In this document: positions 28,301 through 37,843 of the stretch, piece after piece | Layout: every line of letters starts with the position of its first letter | How positions within the stretch are numbered: the first letter of the stretch is position 1 | From: Paraglaciecola mesophila KMM 241 | GTDB lineage: Bacteria > Pseudomonadota > Gammaproteobacteria > Enterobacterales > Alteromonadaceae | DNA length: 64,000 bases | NCBI RefSeq assembly: GCF_000315015.1 | Contig: NZ_BAEP01000032.1 | Span: 62,001 to 126,000 of the forward strand | Direction: 5' to 3' | Made by a program: the position numbers and the translations under genes | The notes under the pieces: model-generated | The model's database searches: none | Told to the model about the DNA's origin: nothing | Seen by the model: only the letters and a program-made list of their open reading frames with translations

Positions 28301-29191
28301 ATGAAAATAAAACGTTATATCAACATCACTAAGCCCGGCATCATCATGGGCAATTTAATCTCTGTTGCTGGTGGTTTTTTGCTCGCCTCGCGAGGGGAGG
28401 TTGACAGTTTATTGATGCTCATGACGGTGTTAGGTTTGTCGCTTGTGGTGGCCTCGGGTTGTGTGCTCAATAACTGTATTGATACAGACATTGACGCCAA
28501 AATGCAGCGCACACGCAATCGCGCTACAGTCACGGGAGATGTGTCCATTGCTCACGCGCTACAATTTGGTGTGGCCTTGGCGGTGCTCGGTTTTGGTTTG
28601 CTTATTCGCTACACCAATAGCATTGCAGTGGGCTTTGCTGTGCTGGGTTACGCGGTGTATGTGGGCGTGTATAGCTTATATATGAAACGTAAATCAGTGT
28701 ATGGCACTTTAGTGGGCAGCTTGTCAGGCGCGGTGCCACCTGTGGTCGGTTACTGCGCCGCAAGTGGCCAATTTGATGCAGGCGCCGCTATCTTGCTATT
28801 GATGTTCAGTTTGTGGCAGATGCCGCATTCTTATGCCATCGCTATCTTTCGTTTTGACGATTACGCCAAAGCTAATATACCGGTATTGCCGGTAGCGAAG
28901 GGGATCGCGAAAACTAAATTACATATTGTGTTATACATCGCTGTGTTTGCGATTGTCAGCGCGCTACTGCCGCTAAGCGGTTACACCGGTCTGACGTTTA
29001 TGGCGGTGGCTTGTGTGACTAGCTTGTGGTGGCTGTTTATGGCATTACGTGGCTATCGCAAAAACATCGAGCTGGTGGTGTGGGCAAGGCAAGTATTTGG
29101 CTTTTCGATTTTAACCATTACTGCCCTTAGTATCGGCATGGCCTTTGATTTTCAGGCCTTACCCCCAAGTTTGCTAGTGATGCTTAGCTGA
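28301..29191 (+). CDS. cyoE: Protohaem IX farnesyltransferase (haem o synthase)
   Basis: A 296-residue UbiA-family polytopic membrane prenyltransferase that farnesylates haem b to haem o, the cofactor of the CyoB high-spin site. Seen: [20 protein letters not shown] at the N-terminus, the first Asp-rich motif [18 protein letters not shown], the second loop YTLYMKRKS-like segment ([14 protein letters not shown]), and [25 protein letters not shown]-type ribosome-binding site precedes ATG 28301. Last gene of the oxidase operon. Confidence 0.96.
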   Translation: MKIKRYINITKPGIIMGNLISVAGGFLLASRGEVDSLLMLMTVLGLSLVVASGCVLNNCIDTDIDAKMQRTRNRATVTGDVSIAHALQFGVALAVLGFGLLIRYTNSIAVGFAVLGYAVYVGVYSLYMKRKSVYGTLVGSLSGAVPPVVGYCAASGQFDAGAAILLLMFSLWQMPHSYAIAIFRFDDYAKANIPVLPVAKGIAKTKLHIVLYIAVFAIVSALLPLSGYTGLTFMAVACVTSLWWLFMALRGYRKNIELVVWARQVFGFSILTITALSIGMAFDFQALPPSLLVMLS

Positions 29192-29282
29192 ACATCTGGG
29201 CTATCAGTTTAATTCTTTTAAACGCGTTAACTCAATGGCCTGGCAACTATCAGCTTTTGAACAAGCCCTTCCAACGCCTCTG

Positions 29283-32200
29283 TTACGATCCGTTAGAAGG
29301 GCTTACTTGAGCCAAAAGATTCAACAATGCGTTTAGTGAAATTGGCTTAACCATATGATGGTCAAAACCAGCCTCTTTAGATTTACGTCGATCTTCATCC
29401 TGGCCCCAGCCCGTTAGGGCAATGATCGTTATGTTTTTGCCCCATGTTTCTTTACGAATGGCGCTGCACACTTGGTAACCATCAAGAATAGGCAAGCCTA
29501 TGTCGAGTAGAATGACATCCGGTTTGTGTTGCGCAGCAGCGATAACGGCTTGCTCACCATCATAAACCACGTGTGTGGTGTGCTGATGTATATCGAGCAA
29601 CATCTGCATGCTGTCTGCACTGTCTTGGTTGTCATCTACTATCAGCACATTCAACGGCTCGATTTGCGCTGGGCGACTCACCCCAACGTTTTTGGTTTTG
29701 CTGCTTGGTTTAGCGGGCGTGCAAGGTAACGTGACAATAAACTCTGCACCATGGCCTAAGCCTTCGCTTTTACACTCGACATGACCGCCGTGCATTTCGA
29801 CTAAACGTTTGACCAATGACAGGCCAATGCCTAAACCGCCCTCTGCTTGTTCGAGCTGATTGCTTACTTGGGTAAACAATTCAAATACTTGCGAGCGCAT
29901 ATGCTCAGCAATACCCAAGCCGCTGTCTTTCACGCTAATGCTGACTTGTTGCTCGTCACCTATATTGACCGTTACCCAAATAAGCCCGTTTTTAGGCGTA
30001 TATTTACACGCATTGTTGAGCAAGTTACCAAGTATCTGCGCTAAACGTGCAGGGTCAGCAAATAAAGAAATGGATTCATTTGGCATGCTAACCTGCACAG
30101 TGTGGCCCAAACGGTTGGCGTAGGGGCTAACGGCTTCAACCGCTTGTTCAACGATGTCTTTGAGTTCAATACGTTGGCGTTTTAAAGACAGTTTGTCTTT
30201 TGATATACGGCTGATATCCAGTAAATCATCAATTAGGCGCACCATTTGTGCAACTTGACGATCCATGGTTGTCACGGCGGTCTGCATCATCGCGGGGTTG
30301 GTTTTGACATTGCGTATCAACTCCATCGAATTTCGCAGGGGCGCTAAGGGGTTTCTGAGCTCATGGGCGAGGGTGGCAAGAAATTCATCTTTGCGCTTGT
30401 CAGCCACTGATAGCTTGTCTGTTAATTTGGTAAGCTTTTCAGCCATTTTACGCTGTTCGGTGACATCGGTATTAGTACCAAAAAATCGGATCAGCTGGCC
30501 ATCTTGGGCATAGATCGCATTCATTCGGGATAGAAACCAGCGATATTTACCGTTTGCGCCACGAAGGGGAAAGGTGTCTTCCCAGTCGATACCCTTGGCT
30601 AAACAGTCGGCAAATTTGCTGAATACGGCTTCTTGGTGATCTGGATGATGGTGCGCCTTCCAACCGCCGTTCAAGTTTTGCTCCATGGTGGTGCCGGTAT
30701 AAGATAACCAGCGCTGGTTAAACCATTCTATTTCACCCTGAGCATTGGCCATCCAAGCTAGTTGGGGCACATTGTCGACGACCGCGCGAAAGCGCTCTTC
30801 ACTCGATCTGACAGATTGTTCATTTTGCCTACGCTTGATGACTAGCTCAGCGGTGCGCATGATGATATCAAGGCTGTCGTAGTCCATTTTTGCAGGCGCT
30901 TGAGGCGCACTGTAATACATGGCGAATACGCCCAGCACATCTTTACCGGAAATAATCGGCAACGACCAACACGCCCGTAAATTATGGGCCAGTGCTAAAT
31001 CTCGGTACTCAATCCAGAGTGGATCAGACGCAATATCCGCAACAAACACAGCTTGCATTGTGGCCGCTGAAGCACCACACGCGCCACTCTCCTGATTTAT
31101 TTCCAAGCCATCAATGTGCTGTACATAGGCTTTTGGAAGACTGGGCCCAGCAGCAAAATGCAAGCATTGGGCGTGTTCATCAACCAACATGATGCTGCCA
31201 ATCATGCCATTTTTAGAATGCTCCTCTAAAGATAATATAAGAGTTTCAAGCACATCATTAAGTGGTGCCTCTTGGGCCATAAGCTCCAATGCATTGGTTT
31301 GCGCAATCTGCAAGGCTTCGGTTCTTTTGCGCTCACTTATGTTTGCGACAATACCCAGCATGCGCGTGGATTTACCATCGGTTTCGCCATATAAACTGCC
31401 ATATGACGCTAACCAGTGAATACTTTTGTCTGGCCAGATAACGCGAAACTCAGCGCGAAAGTCGCTACCGTCTCTCAACGACTTTTCGAACTTATATTTT
31501 ACTTCATCTCTGTCTTGGGGGTGAATATGCGCGTAAAAGCCTTCAATCCCCCATTGCTCATCAGGTATTTGAGTTTCATAACCGAAGCATTTGTCGTGGT
31601 GCAAAGAGCGCCGCGTTAAGCCTGTGACTAAATCCACCTCCCAGTCACCTACTTGAGCTGCCTCAAGGGTGATGTCTAACGTGGTTTTACTTGCCCGTAG
31701 GGTATCTAAAATTCTTAGGTGCTCAGTACGCACCCAAAAACGCCGAGCAAACTCGATCACCAATTCTATTTCGTCATCACGCCACACATGTGGACCGTCA
31801 CGATAAACACTCAACACGAAATGGTTCTTTTTATCCAGGCTGATAGGCACACAAATAAAAGCGCCGATGCCTCTTTCCTGAAACTGACCTTCCGTATATC
31901 TAGGATCCGTGGAGACATCATTCACGATCAAGGTGAGGTTTTCTTTCTCGCACATGACAATTTCAAAGGGCAGTTCCATTTTAGCTTTAGGCATTTCTGG
32001 TAGCGACGCGTGCTGCCATACGTGCGTGATCCCCAGTCTGTCTGAAACAGGTTGAGTTTCGCAAAAAATGCAGGCACTCAAATCAAGATGTTGTACTAAG
32101 TTTTCGGTTATGATCGCTTTGATCCTATTTAAGCTACCTGCGCTGAGTAAATCAGCACTCACTTGAGTTAACATCGCTGAGTTGCGCTCAGCACGCTTCC

Positions 32201-33014
32201 TGGTCGTGATATCAATGCCTGAAGGAATAAGCTGCACCACACTACCATGCTCGTCAAAAATAGGGTGCAACATGAAATCTAGATCGATGAGTACATCGTC
32301 AGTCAGCCTCGCTGTGGTATCAAAGCGAGAGGACACACCGTGCTTCGCCTTGTTGATCGCTTTACGAATCGATTGCTGGACTTGGCTATCGTGTGACCAC
32401 CAGAAGGTTTGCTCGAACGGTAAACCAATAACTTCATCTTCTTGTAGTGACGCTGAAACAAGGGCGGTTTTGTTCGCTTCGCGCAAAATGCCATCTGGTG
32501 TCATTACGCCCATAAAGACCGCGAAACGCTCTAATACATCTGTAACGACTTTACCGTTGCTGTCTGTGGTCAATACTTTGCTGTTATCATCAAACACCGA
32601 GGATTGCTGCTGATGGAGGGTTAATTTACCAAGCAGGTTTATCAGAGTGACACTGAGTAGCAAGAACCAGGCAACTTGCAGTGAAAAAGCAGATAACAGC
32701 GCATAGGGAATATGATGGCGACACACATAAGCCACAACGCAGATTGCGCCTATTAGACAAAGATAAGCCAGCGTCGCGTTTTTCCGGTAGGCAGCCAGTA
32801 ATACGGCAGGCAAAAATAACCACAACGCTTCACCCGGAGCAATTGCACTGGCCAAAAGGGAGGCAAAAGTCACAGCCAAAGCAAATGCAGTAAATGCGCT
32901 TAACCAGCCACTATCGTTGAGAGTAGAAAAGCGTAATCGAGTGCTAAAGAACATCAGCAAAATCCGTTTGAAGATAGGGGGGATCCCAGTCTTAATATTT
33001 GGCCGATTTTGCAC
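29283..33014 (-). CDS. Hybrid sensor histidine kinase with multiple PAS and GAF domains
   Basis: A 1243-residue membrane sensor. Order seen: N-terminal hydrophobic region with about four helices (35-135), PAS near 160-280, GAF near 285-435, PAS near 450-560, GAF near 575-720, PAS near 735-855, HisKA with H884 in TLAHELRNPL, HATPase with NLLNNACKYTP and GLGIGLSLV, and a C-terminal receiver with phospho-acceptor D1171 in LLDIGLP. No output domain or adjacent response regulator gene is present, so it probably signals through a phosphotransfer protein elsewhere. The start is uncertain: GTG 33014 or ATG 32954, neither with a good ribosome-binding site. Confidence 0.92.
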   Translation of the reverse strand: MQNRPNIKTGIPPIFKRILLMFFSTRLRFSTLNDSGWLSAFTAFALAVTFASLLASAIAPGEALWLFLPAVLLAAYRKNATLAYLCLIGAICVVAYVCRHHIPYALLSAFSLQVAWFLLLSVTLINLLGKLTLHQQQSSVFDDNSKVLTTDSNGKVVTDVLERFAVFMGVMTPDGILREANKTALVSASLQEDEVIGLPFEQTFWWSHDSQVQQSIRKAINKAKHGVSSRFDTTARLTDDVLIDLDFMLHPIFDEHGSVVQLIPSGIDITTRKRAERNSAMLTQVSADLLSAGSLNRIKAIITENLVQHLDLSACIFCETQPVSDRLGITHVWQHASLPEMPKAKMELPFEIVMCEKENLTLIVNDVSTDPRYTEGQFQERGIGAFICVPISLDKKNHFVLSVYRDGPHVWRDDEIELVIEFARRFWVRTEHLRILDTLRASKTTLDITLEAAQVGDWEVDLVTGLTRRSLHHDKCFGYETQIPDEQWGIEGFYAHIHPQDRDEVKYKFEKSLRDGSDFRAEFRVIWPDKSIHWLASYGSLYGETDGKSTRMLGIVANISERKRTEALQIAQTNALELMAQEAPLNDVLETLILSLEEHSKNGMIGSIMLVDEHAQCLHFAAGPSLPKAYVQHIDGLEINQESGACGASAATMQAVFVADIASDPLWIEYRDLALAHNLRACWSLPIISGKDVLGVFAMYYSAPQAPAKMDYDSLDIIMRTAELVIKRRQNEQSVRSSEERFRAVVDNVPQLAWMANAQGEIEWFNQRWLSYTGTTMEQNLNGGWKAHHHPDHQEAVFSKFADCLAKGIDWEDTFPLRGANGKYRWFLSRMNAIYAQDGQLIRFFGTNTDVTEQRKMAEKLTKLTDKLSVADKRKDEFLATLAHELRNPLAPLRNSMELIRNVKTNPAMMQTAVTTMDRQVAQMVRLIDDLLDISRISKDKLSLKRQRIELKDIVEQAVEAVSPYANRLGHTVQVSMPNESISLFADPARLAQILGNLLNNACKYTPKNGLIWVTVNIGDEQQVSISVKDSGLGIAEHMRSQVFELFTQVSNQLEQAEGGLGIGLSLVKRLVEMHGGHVECKSEGLGHGAEFIVTLPCTPAKPSSKTKNVGVSRPAQIEPLNVLIVDDNQDSADSMQMLLDIHQHTTHVVYDGEQAVIAAAQHKPDVILLDIGLPILDGYQVCSAIRKETWGKNITIIALTGWGQDEDRRKSKEAGFDHHMVKPISLNALLNLLAQVSPSNGS

Positions 33015-33046
33015 TGTTTTACGACTAATTCAAGCATTGTTGATAA

Positions 33047-33081
33047 ATAAAAACGCCGCTTAGGTTTCCCATAAGCGGCGT
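33047..33081 (-). terminator. Rho-independent terminator of ettA
   Basis: On the minus strand, ACGCCGCTTA (33081-33072), a 9-nt loop and TAAGCGGCGT (33062-33053) form a perfect 10-bp stem followed by TTTTATTTAT. It lies about 50 nt after the ettA stop. Confidence 0.88.
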
Positions 33082-33128
33082 GACATTTGGTTATAACAAA
33101 GGTGCCTTTAAAACACTGTTAAAATCTG

Positions 33129-34796
33129 TTATTTGCTGATTTTTTTGTATTTCAAACGATGAGGCTCAACCACATCTTTACCTTGGGTTTCTTTAAGCCA
33201 AGTGGCGTACTCAGTGTAGTTACCTGCGAAGAAGTTAATCTTGCCTTCATCACGATAATCCATGATGTGCGTGGCGATGCGATCCAAGAACCAGCGATCG
33301 TGCGAGATAACCATGGCACAACCAGGAAACTCAAGCAGCGCGTTTTCAAGGGCGCGCAACGTTTCAACGTCTAAGTCATTGGTTGGCTCATCCAGTAACA
33401 GCACGTTGCCGCCGGCTTTAAGTAACTTGGCCAAATGCACGCGGTTACGCTCACCACCTGATAAGTCTTTTACAAACTTCTGTTGGTCGTTACCTTTAAA
33501 GTTAAAACGGCTGCAATAGGCGCGACTATTTAACTCAAAATTACCAATACGAATAATGTCCGAATCATCAGAAATTTCTTTATAAACCGTGTTGTTGCCA
33601 TCCATATGATCACGGAACTGATCAACACTGGCCAATTTTACTGTTTTACCGACAATAACTTCACCTGAATCAGCTTTTTCTTCGCCGCTTAGCATACGAA
33701 ACAGAGTTGATTTACCCGCACCGTTTGGCCCGACAATACCGACAATGGCACCTTTGGGCATGGCAAAGGTTAAATCATCAATAAGCAAACGGTCACCGTA
33801 GCTTTTGCGTAAATGATTTACTTCAATGACTTGCTCGCCTAAACGATCACCTGGTGGAATAAACAATTCATTGGTTTCGTTACGCTTTTGGTAATCACCG
33901 GTATTGAGCTCTTCAAAGCGGGCCATACGCGCCTTACTTTTAGACTGACGACCTTTGGCGTTTGAACGTACCCATTCCAATTCAGTTTTGATCGACTTTT
34001 GACGAGCACTTTCGGTTTTCTCTTCTTGTTGTAAACGAGCGTCTTTTTGCTCTAACCAAGAAGAATAGTTGCCTTCCCAAGGAATACCTTGGCCACGGTC
34101 AAGCTCTAAAATCCAACCGGCGACATTATCTAAGAAATAACGATCGTGAGTAATAGCGACCACTGTGCCTTCATAATCGTGTAAGAAGCGCTCTAACCAG
34201 GCTACCGATTCGGCATCTAAGTGGTTGGTAGGCTCATCCAGTAACAGCATGTCTGGTTTTTCGAGCAACAAGCGGCACAAAGCCACACGGCGGCGCTCAC
34301 CACCAGATAACTTGCTCACATCTGCATCCCAAGGGGGTAAACGCAACGCATCGGCGGCACGCTCAAGGGCGTTTTCAAGGTTGTGACCGTCTTTGCTTTG
34401 AATAATGGCTTCAAGCTCACCTTGCTCTTTGGCGAGTGCGTCAAAGTCTGCGTCTTCCTCTGCATAAGCAGCGTACACTTCTTCGATGCGCTTAAGGGCA
34501 TGAGCTACATCGGCGACGGCTTCTTCGATATTGCCGCGCACGTCTTTGCTTTCGTCTAATTGTGGCTCTTGGGGTAAGTAACCAATTTTTAAGCCGGCTT
34601 GAGGAATGGCTTCCCCTTCGATGTCTTTATCGATTCCAGCCATGATCCGAAGCAGGGTAGATTTACCTGAGCCGTTCAAACCCAGTACGCCGATTTTGGC
34701 GCCGTGGAAGAAACTCAGTGAAATATCTTTAAGAATAAACTTGTTCGGGGGCACGATTTTGCCCACACGATTCATGCTATATACGTATTGCGCCAT
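33129..34796 (-). CDS. ettA: Energy-dependent translational throttle protein EttA (ABC-F ATPase)
   Basis: A 555-residue cytoplasmic ABC-F protein that binds the ribosomal E site and gates entry into elongation according to the ATP/ADP ratio. Two ABC cassettes are visible: Walker A GLNGSGKST and GPNGAGKST, signatures LSGGERRR and LSGGERNR, Walker B LLLDEPTNHLD and LLLDEPTNDLD. Between them lies the charged linker (PtIM) with WVRSNAKGRQSKSKARMARF. The N-terminus MAQYVYSMNRVGKIVPP is diagnostic for EttA rather than Uup or YheS. GGAG precedes ATG 34796. Single gene with its own terminator. Confidence 0.95.
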   Translation of the reverse strand: MAQYVYSMNRVGKIVPPNKFILKDISLSFFHGAKIGVLGLNGSGKSTLLRIMAGIDKDIEGEAIPQAGLKIGYLPQEPQLDESKDVRGNIEEAVADVAHALKRIEEVYAAYAEEDADFDALAKEQGELEAIIQSKDGHNLENALERAADALRLPPWDADVSKLSGGERRRVALCRLLLEKPDMLLLDEPTNHLDAESVAWLERFLHDYEGTVVAITHDRYFLDNVAGWILELDRGQGIPWEGNYSSWLEQKDARLQQEEKTESARQKSIKTELEWVRSNAKGRQSKSKARMARFEELNTGDYQKRNETNELFIPPGDRLGEQVIEVNHLRKSYGDRLLIDDLTFAMPKGAIVGIVGPNGAGKSTLFRMLSGEEKADSGEVIVGKTVKLASVDQFRDHMDGNNTVYKEISDDSDIIRIGNFELNSRAYCSRFNFKGNDQQKFVKDLSGGERNRVHLAKLLKAGGNVLLLDEPTNDLDVETLRALENALLEFPGCAMVISHDRWFLDRIATHIMDYRDEGKINFFAGNYTEYATWLKETQGKDVVEPHRLKYKKISK

Positions 34797-35069
34797 GATG
34801 AAAACAACTCCATAAAATTTTGCCTATTGTAAACACTGCTCATGAGCGATGAAAGCGCTAGCTGAGACTATTTTTGTAATTGTTGACTTTATGGGTATAG
34901 CTAAACAGGAGTAGTTTTTTATCTAATTGATATTTAGATATATTTTAACCTTTTGCTGGTTGATTTTAGCAAGCTGAACGAGCACACATTCATTGACAAA
35001 TTTCGGTGTGCATCCCTTGCATCACTCGCGTAGTATTTGCATCGTCTTAGGGATAAAAAAGAGAGCGCT

Positions 35070-36374
35070 ATGTTAAAAAAATCATCCGTTTTAGTTATGT
35101 GTGCCGGCCTTTTATGCCAGCCAGTACTAGCCAGCCGTTTAGTTGAAAATGCCTTGGTAGAGCAAACAAGCCAAGAGTTAACGAGTGCCAAAGCGTTACT
35201 GCTTAAAACCGTTAATATTAACAGCGGTACTATGAATTTTGCGGGCGTCAAAGAAGTTGGCAGTATTATGCGCAAAGAATATGACGCACTCGGTTTTAAA
35301 ACTGAGTGGGTAGATGGCAGCGAATTTAACCGCGCTGGGCACCTTGTGGCTACCTTCGAATCCCCGACTCATCCCACAGGGCAAAAGCTTTTATTAATAG
35401 GCCATTTGGATACAGTTTTTGCTAAAGACGATGACTTTCAGAAAGCTAAAGAAATAGACGAGCAACATATTGCTGGGCCCGGCATCTCAGATATGAAAGG
35501 CGGCAATGTGATCATGCTTGCTGCGATTAAAGCGCTAAAAGCCAGAGGCATGCTTGACCGCTTAAATATTAAAGTGGTGCTTACCGGTGATGAAGAGTCC
35601 AGCGGTCGCCCGTTGAGTAAATCTAAAAAAGCTTTAATCGATGCCGCCATTTGGGCCGACGTGGCCCTTGGTTTTGAAGATGCCGATGGTGATATTCGTA
35701 CCGCGGTTACCGCTAGGCGCGGTGCGTCTACGTGGCAGGTGACCACATCTGGCAATGCTGCCCACTCGTCACAAATATTCACAGACAAAGTGGGTGATGG
35801 GGCGATATTTGAAATAGCGCGTATTTTACAGGAATTCCGTTTACAACTGGCCGATTTGCCTTTGCTCAGCTTTAACCCTGGTGTGATTGCAGGTGGTACG
35901 CGGGTATCAACGAATAAAGGCGGCGATGAAGTGGTGGCCTTTGGCAAAACAAACGTTGTCGCCAAAGATGCTTCAGTAAAGGGCGGCCTAAGGGCTGCAT
36001 CCCAAGAGCAGTTAGAACAAGCTAAAGCAATTATGAGTCAGGTGGTGGAGCAACACCTAGCACAAACAGATGCAACCTTCATGTTTGATGAGGGCTACCC
36101 GCCCATGAAAGAAACCAAAGGTAATAAATCACTGTTGGCACAGTACAGCCAAGTCAGTGTTGACTTAGGCTATGGCCCAGTGACGGCGGTGAACCCACGA
36201 AATGCCGGGGCGGCGGATATTTCGTTTACCGCAGGGCACGTGAAAATGGCCATCGATGGGTTAGGCCTAATGGGCGAAGGGGGCCACACTAAAGACGAAG
36301 TGGCAGATATGACTACCTTTAAACAGAACATCGAAAAAACCGCGGTGTTGATGTATCGCTTGTCGAACCCATAA
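35070..36374 (+). CDS. Exported M20-family metallopeptidase (glutamate carboxypeptidase-like)
   Basis: A 434-residue secreted enzyme: signal peptide about 1-21 (SVLVMCAGLLCQPVLA), then the M20A/ArgE-CPG2 core with LLLIGHLDTVF (metal His and Asp), GISDMKGGNVIMLAA, LTGDEESSGRP (catalytic Glu) and a C-terminal GGHTKDEVADM. It likely trims C-terminal amino acids, often glutamate, from peptides or folates in the periplasm. ATG 35070 follows AGAGAGCGCT; a longer frame from 35037 lacks the signal-peptide start. It is divergent from ettA and 95 bp before the Gfo/Idh/MocA gene. Confidence 0.9.
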   Translation: MLKKSSVLVMCAGLLCQPVLASRLVENALVEQTSQELTSAKALLLKTVNINSGTMNFAGVKEVGSIMRKEYDALGFKTEWVDGSEFNRAGHLVATFESPTHPTGQKLLLIGHLDTVFAKDDDFQKAKEIDEQHIAGPGISDMKGGNVIMLAAIKALKARGMLDRLNIKVVLTGDEESSGRPLSKSKKALIDAAIWADVALGFEDADGDIRTAVTARRGASTWQVTTSGNAAHSSQIFTDKVGDGAIFEIARILQEFRLQLADLPLLSFNPGVIAGGTRVSTNKGGDEVVAFGKTNVVAKDASVKGGLRAASQEQLEQAKAIMSQVVEQHLAQTDATFMFDEGYPPMKETKGNKSLLAQYSQVSVDLGYGPVTAVNPRNAGAADISFTAGHVKMAIDGLGLMGEGGHTKDEVADMTTFKQNIEKTAVLMYRLSNP

Positions 36375-36398
36375 ATCTATTATGCAAATCTGCGCAGC

Positions 36399-36430
36399 CC
36401 GCTAGCGTGAGTAGCTACCAGCGCTAGCGG
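36399..36430. repeat. Perfect 9-bp inverted repeat between two genes
   Basis: CCGCTAGCG (36399-36407) and CGCTAGCGG (36422-36430) are perfect inverse complements around a 14-nt loop. There is no T-run, so it is not a standard terminator; it may be a cruciform, an mRNA stabiliser or an operator. Confidence 0.5.
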
Positions 36431-36469
36431 CCTCGCCATCTTATAAAATAGCAAGTTTAAGGGAGTAAT

Positions 36470-37546
36470 ATGACATCATTTAATTGGGCCATTATGGGCC
36501 CAGGCTCGATTGCAGATATGTTCGCAGATGCGCTAAAGCCGTCGCAAAAAGGCGTTTTGTACGCTGTGGCGAGTCGCGATATTAACAAAGCTCAGGCCTT
36601 TGCTGACAAATACAGCGCTGACGAAGCTTCTCATAAAGCTGAAGCTGATGGTGCTTCTCATAAGGCTGACGGCGCTTTTTATAAAGCTGACGGCACCCCT
36701 CCGAAAGCTTACGGCAGCTATCAGCAGATGCTGACTGATCCAAAGGTAGACGTGGTGTATATCGCCACGCCGCAAAGCCTGCACTTCGAGCAAGCGAAAA
36801 TGTGCTTAGAGGCGGGCAAACACGTATTGATGGAAAAGCCGCTGACTATTAATGCGGCGCAAACCGAAGCATTAATAGCGTTAGCACAAGAAAAGCAATT
36901 ATTACTACAAGAAGGGCTGTGGAGCCGCTTTATGCCATGCTTCGAGCAAGTAAAATTATGGCTTGATGAGGGGCGCATTGGTGAGTTGCAATATATTTGC
37001 TCTGACATTGGTTTTGCTTTTGGTGATAGAGAAGGGCACAGGTTACATAACCCAGCTCTGGGGGGGGGCGCCTTACTCGATTTAGGCGTTTACAGCATTA
37101 CCTTGAGCCAATGCTTGATGCAAGAACATCCCAGCGAAATCAACGCTATGAGCCATTTTGGTAATTTGCAGGTAGATGAAAACACGATCGTAAATATGCG
37201 TTACCCGTCAGGGCGTTTCGCTCAGTTTACTTGCACGATTGCCGCACAGGCGAGTAATTCAATGACGTTGATGGGTAGTAAAGGGCGCATTGTATTGCCG
37301 TATATGTTTTGGAACGGCAATAAAGCGACTTTGCAGCAAGAAGGTGTGCAAGACGAGGTGATTGAGTTTGCGCATCGGGTAAATGGTTTTGAGTATCAAA
37401 TCGAAGAAGCCATGAACATGATTGAGAAAAATCAACTGTGCAGCGATTTTATGCCCCACGGCGATAGCTTAGCGGTTATGCAAACCATGGATGAAATACG
37501 CCGCCAAATTGGCCTGAAATTCACCCCTGACGCAGAGCGTAGGTAG
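36470..37546 (+). CDS. Gfo/Idh/MocA-family oxidoreductase with an internal repeat insertion
   Basis: A 358-residue NAD(P)-dependent dehydrogenase-fold protein. Seen: the Rossmann entry NWAIMGPGSIADMF, YIATPQSLHFEQAKMCLEAG and the catalytic-type EKPLTINAAQTEALI; the C-terminal alpha/beta domain follows. Members act on sugars, trans-dihydrodiols or related substrates; the substrate here is unknown. The gene carries an unusual stretch at residues 50-79, four units of the form ADGASHK, encoded by a 21-27-nt repeat at 36617-36706, in the loop where homologues simply have a short YG-xx-Y segment. AAGGGAG precedes the ATG. Confidence 0.88.
   Translation: MTSFNWAIMGPGSIADMFADALKPSQKGVLYAVASRDINKAQAFADKYSADEASHKAEADGASHKADGAFYKADGTPPKAYGSYQQMLTDPKVDVVYIATPQSLHFEQAKMCLEAGKHVLMEKPLTINAAQTEALIALAQEKQLLLQEGLWSRFMPCFEQVKLWLDEGRIGELQYICSDIGFAFGDREGHRLHNPALGGGALLDLGVYSITLSQCLMQEHPSEINAMSHFGNLQVDENTIVNMRYPSGRFAQFTCTIAAQASNSMTLMGSKGRIVLPYMFWNGNKATLQQEGVQDEVIEFAHRVNGFEYQIEEAMNMIEKNQLCSDFMPHGDSLAVMQTMDEIRRQIGLKFTPDAERR
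36617..36706 (+). repeat. In-frame tandem repeat of about 21 nt (four units)
   Basis: Units start at 36617 (21 nt), 36638 (27 nt), 36665 (21 nt) and 36686 (21 nt), each of the form GCTGACGGnGCTTCTCATAA. All lengths are multiples of three, so changes in copy number keep the oxidoreductase frame. The repeat seems to have grown from the native KAYGSYQ segment that follows it. Confidence 0.8.
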
Positions 37547-37664
37547 CACGACTGGTTCACCACTTAAGCCGTGGTGATCCTTCTTTACACTTTTAGGTTA
37601 TAGAACATTGCATAAAAGCTATGTACAAAAAGTGCAAAATGACTAGAATGTGCGCTCTTTTAAG

Positions 37665-37706
37665 TTAGCACTTAATCTTTAGCCCTTAATTTTTAGCACT
37701 TAAATT
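37665..37706. repeat. Three direct repeats of 14 nt upstream of glyA
   Basis: TTAGCACTTAAT, TTAGCCCTTAAT and TTAGCACTTAAA start at 37665, 37679 and 37693, exactly 14 nt apart. They lie about 140 nt upstream of the glyA start. Possible multimeric regulator sites or slippage product. Confidence 0.55.
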
Positions 37707-37761
37707 GCCAGCCAACATAGCGTTTGATGAAAAATGCAGCTACGGCGTTAAGTGTCTGTTG

Positions 37762-37775
37762 AGAATATGTATTCT
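37762..37775. promoter_or_regulatory. Small dyad (AGAATA-N2-TATTCT) upstream of glyA
   Basis: AGAATATGTATTCT has perfect 6-nt arms about 70 nt before the glyA ATG, a plausible operator position. It does not match the MetR or PurR consensus, so no regulator is named. Confidence 0.3.
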
Positions 37776-37843
37776 TGATAGGCCAAAGCGCATGCAGTTA
37801 AGCGACTTTTATCGCGCAAGTGTAACGGCCCCGAGGAGAACTG

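Noticed and set aside
29263-29304. Hairpin AAGCCCTTC/GAAGGGCTT at the end of the hybrid kinase gene
   Set aside because: The arms straddle the stop codon, the loop is long and neither side has a T-run, so it is not a convincing terminator.
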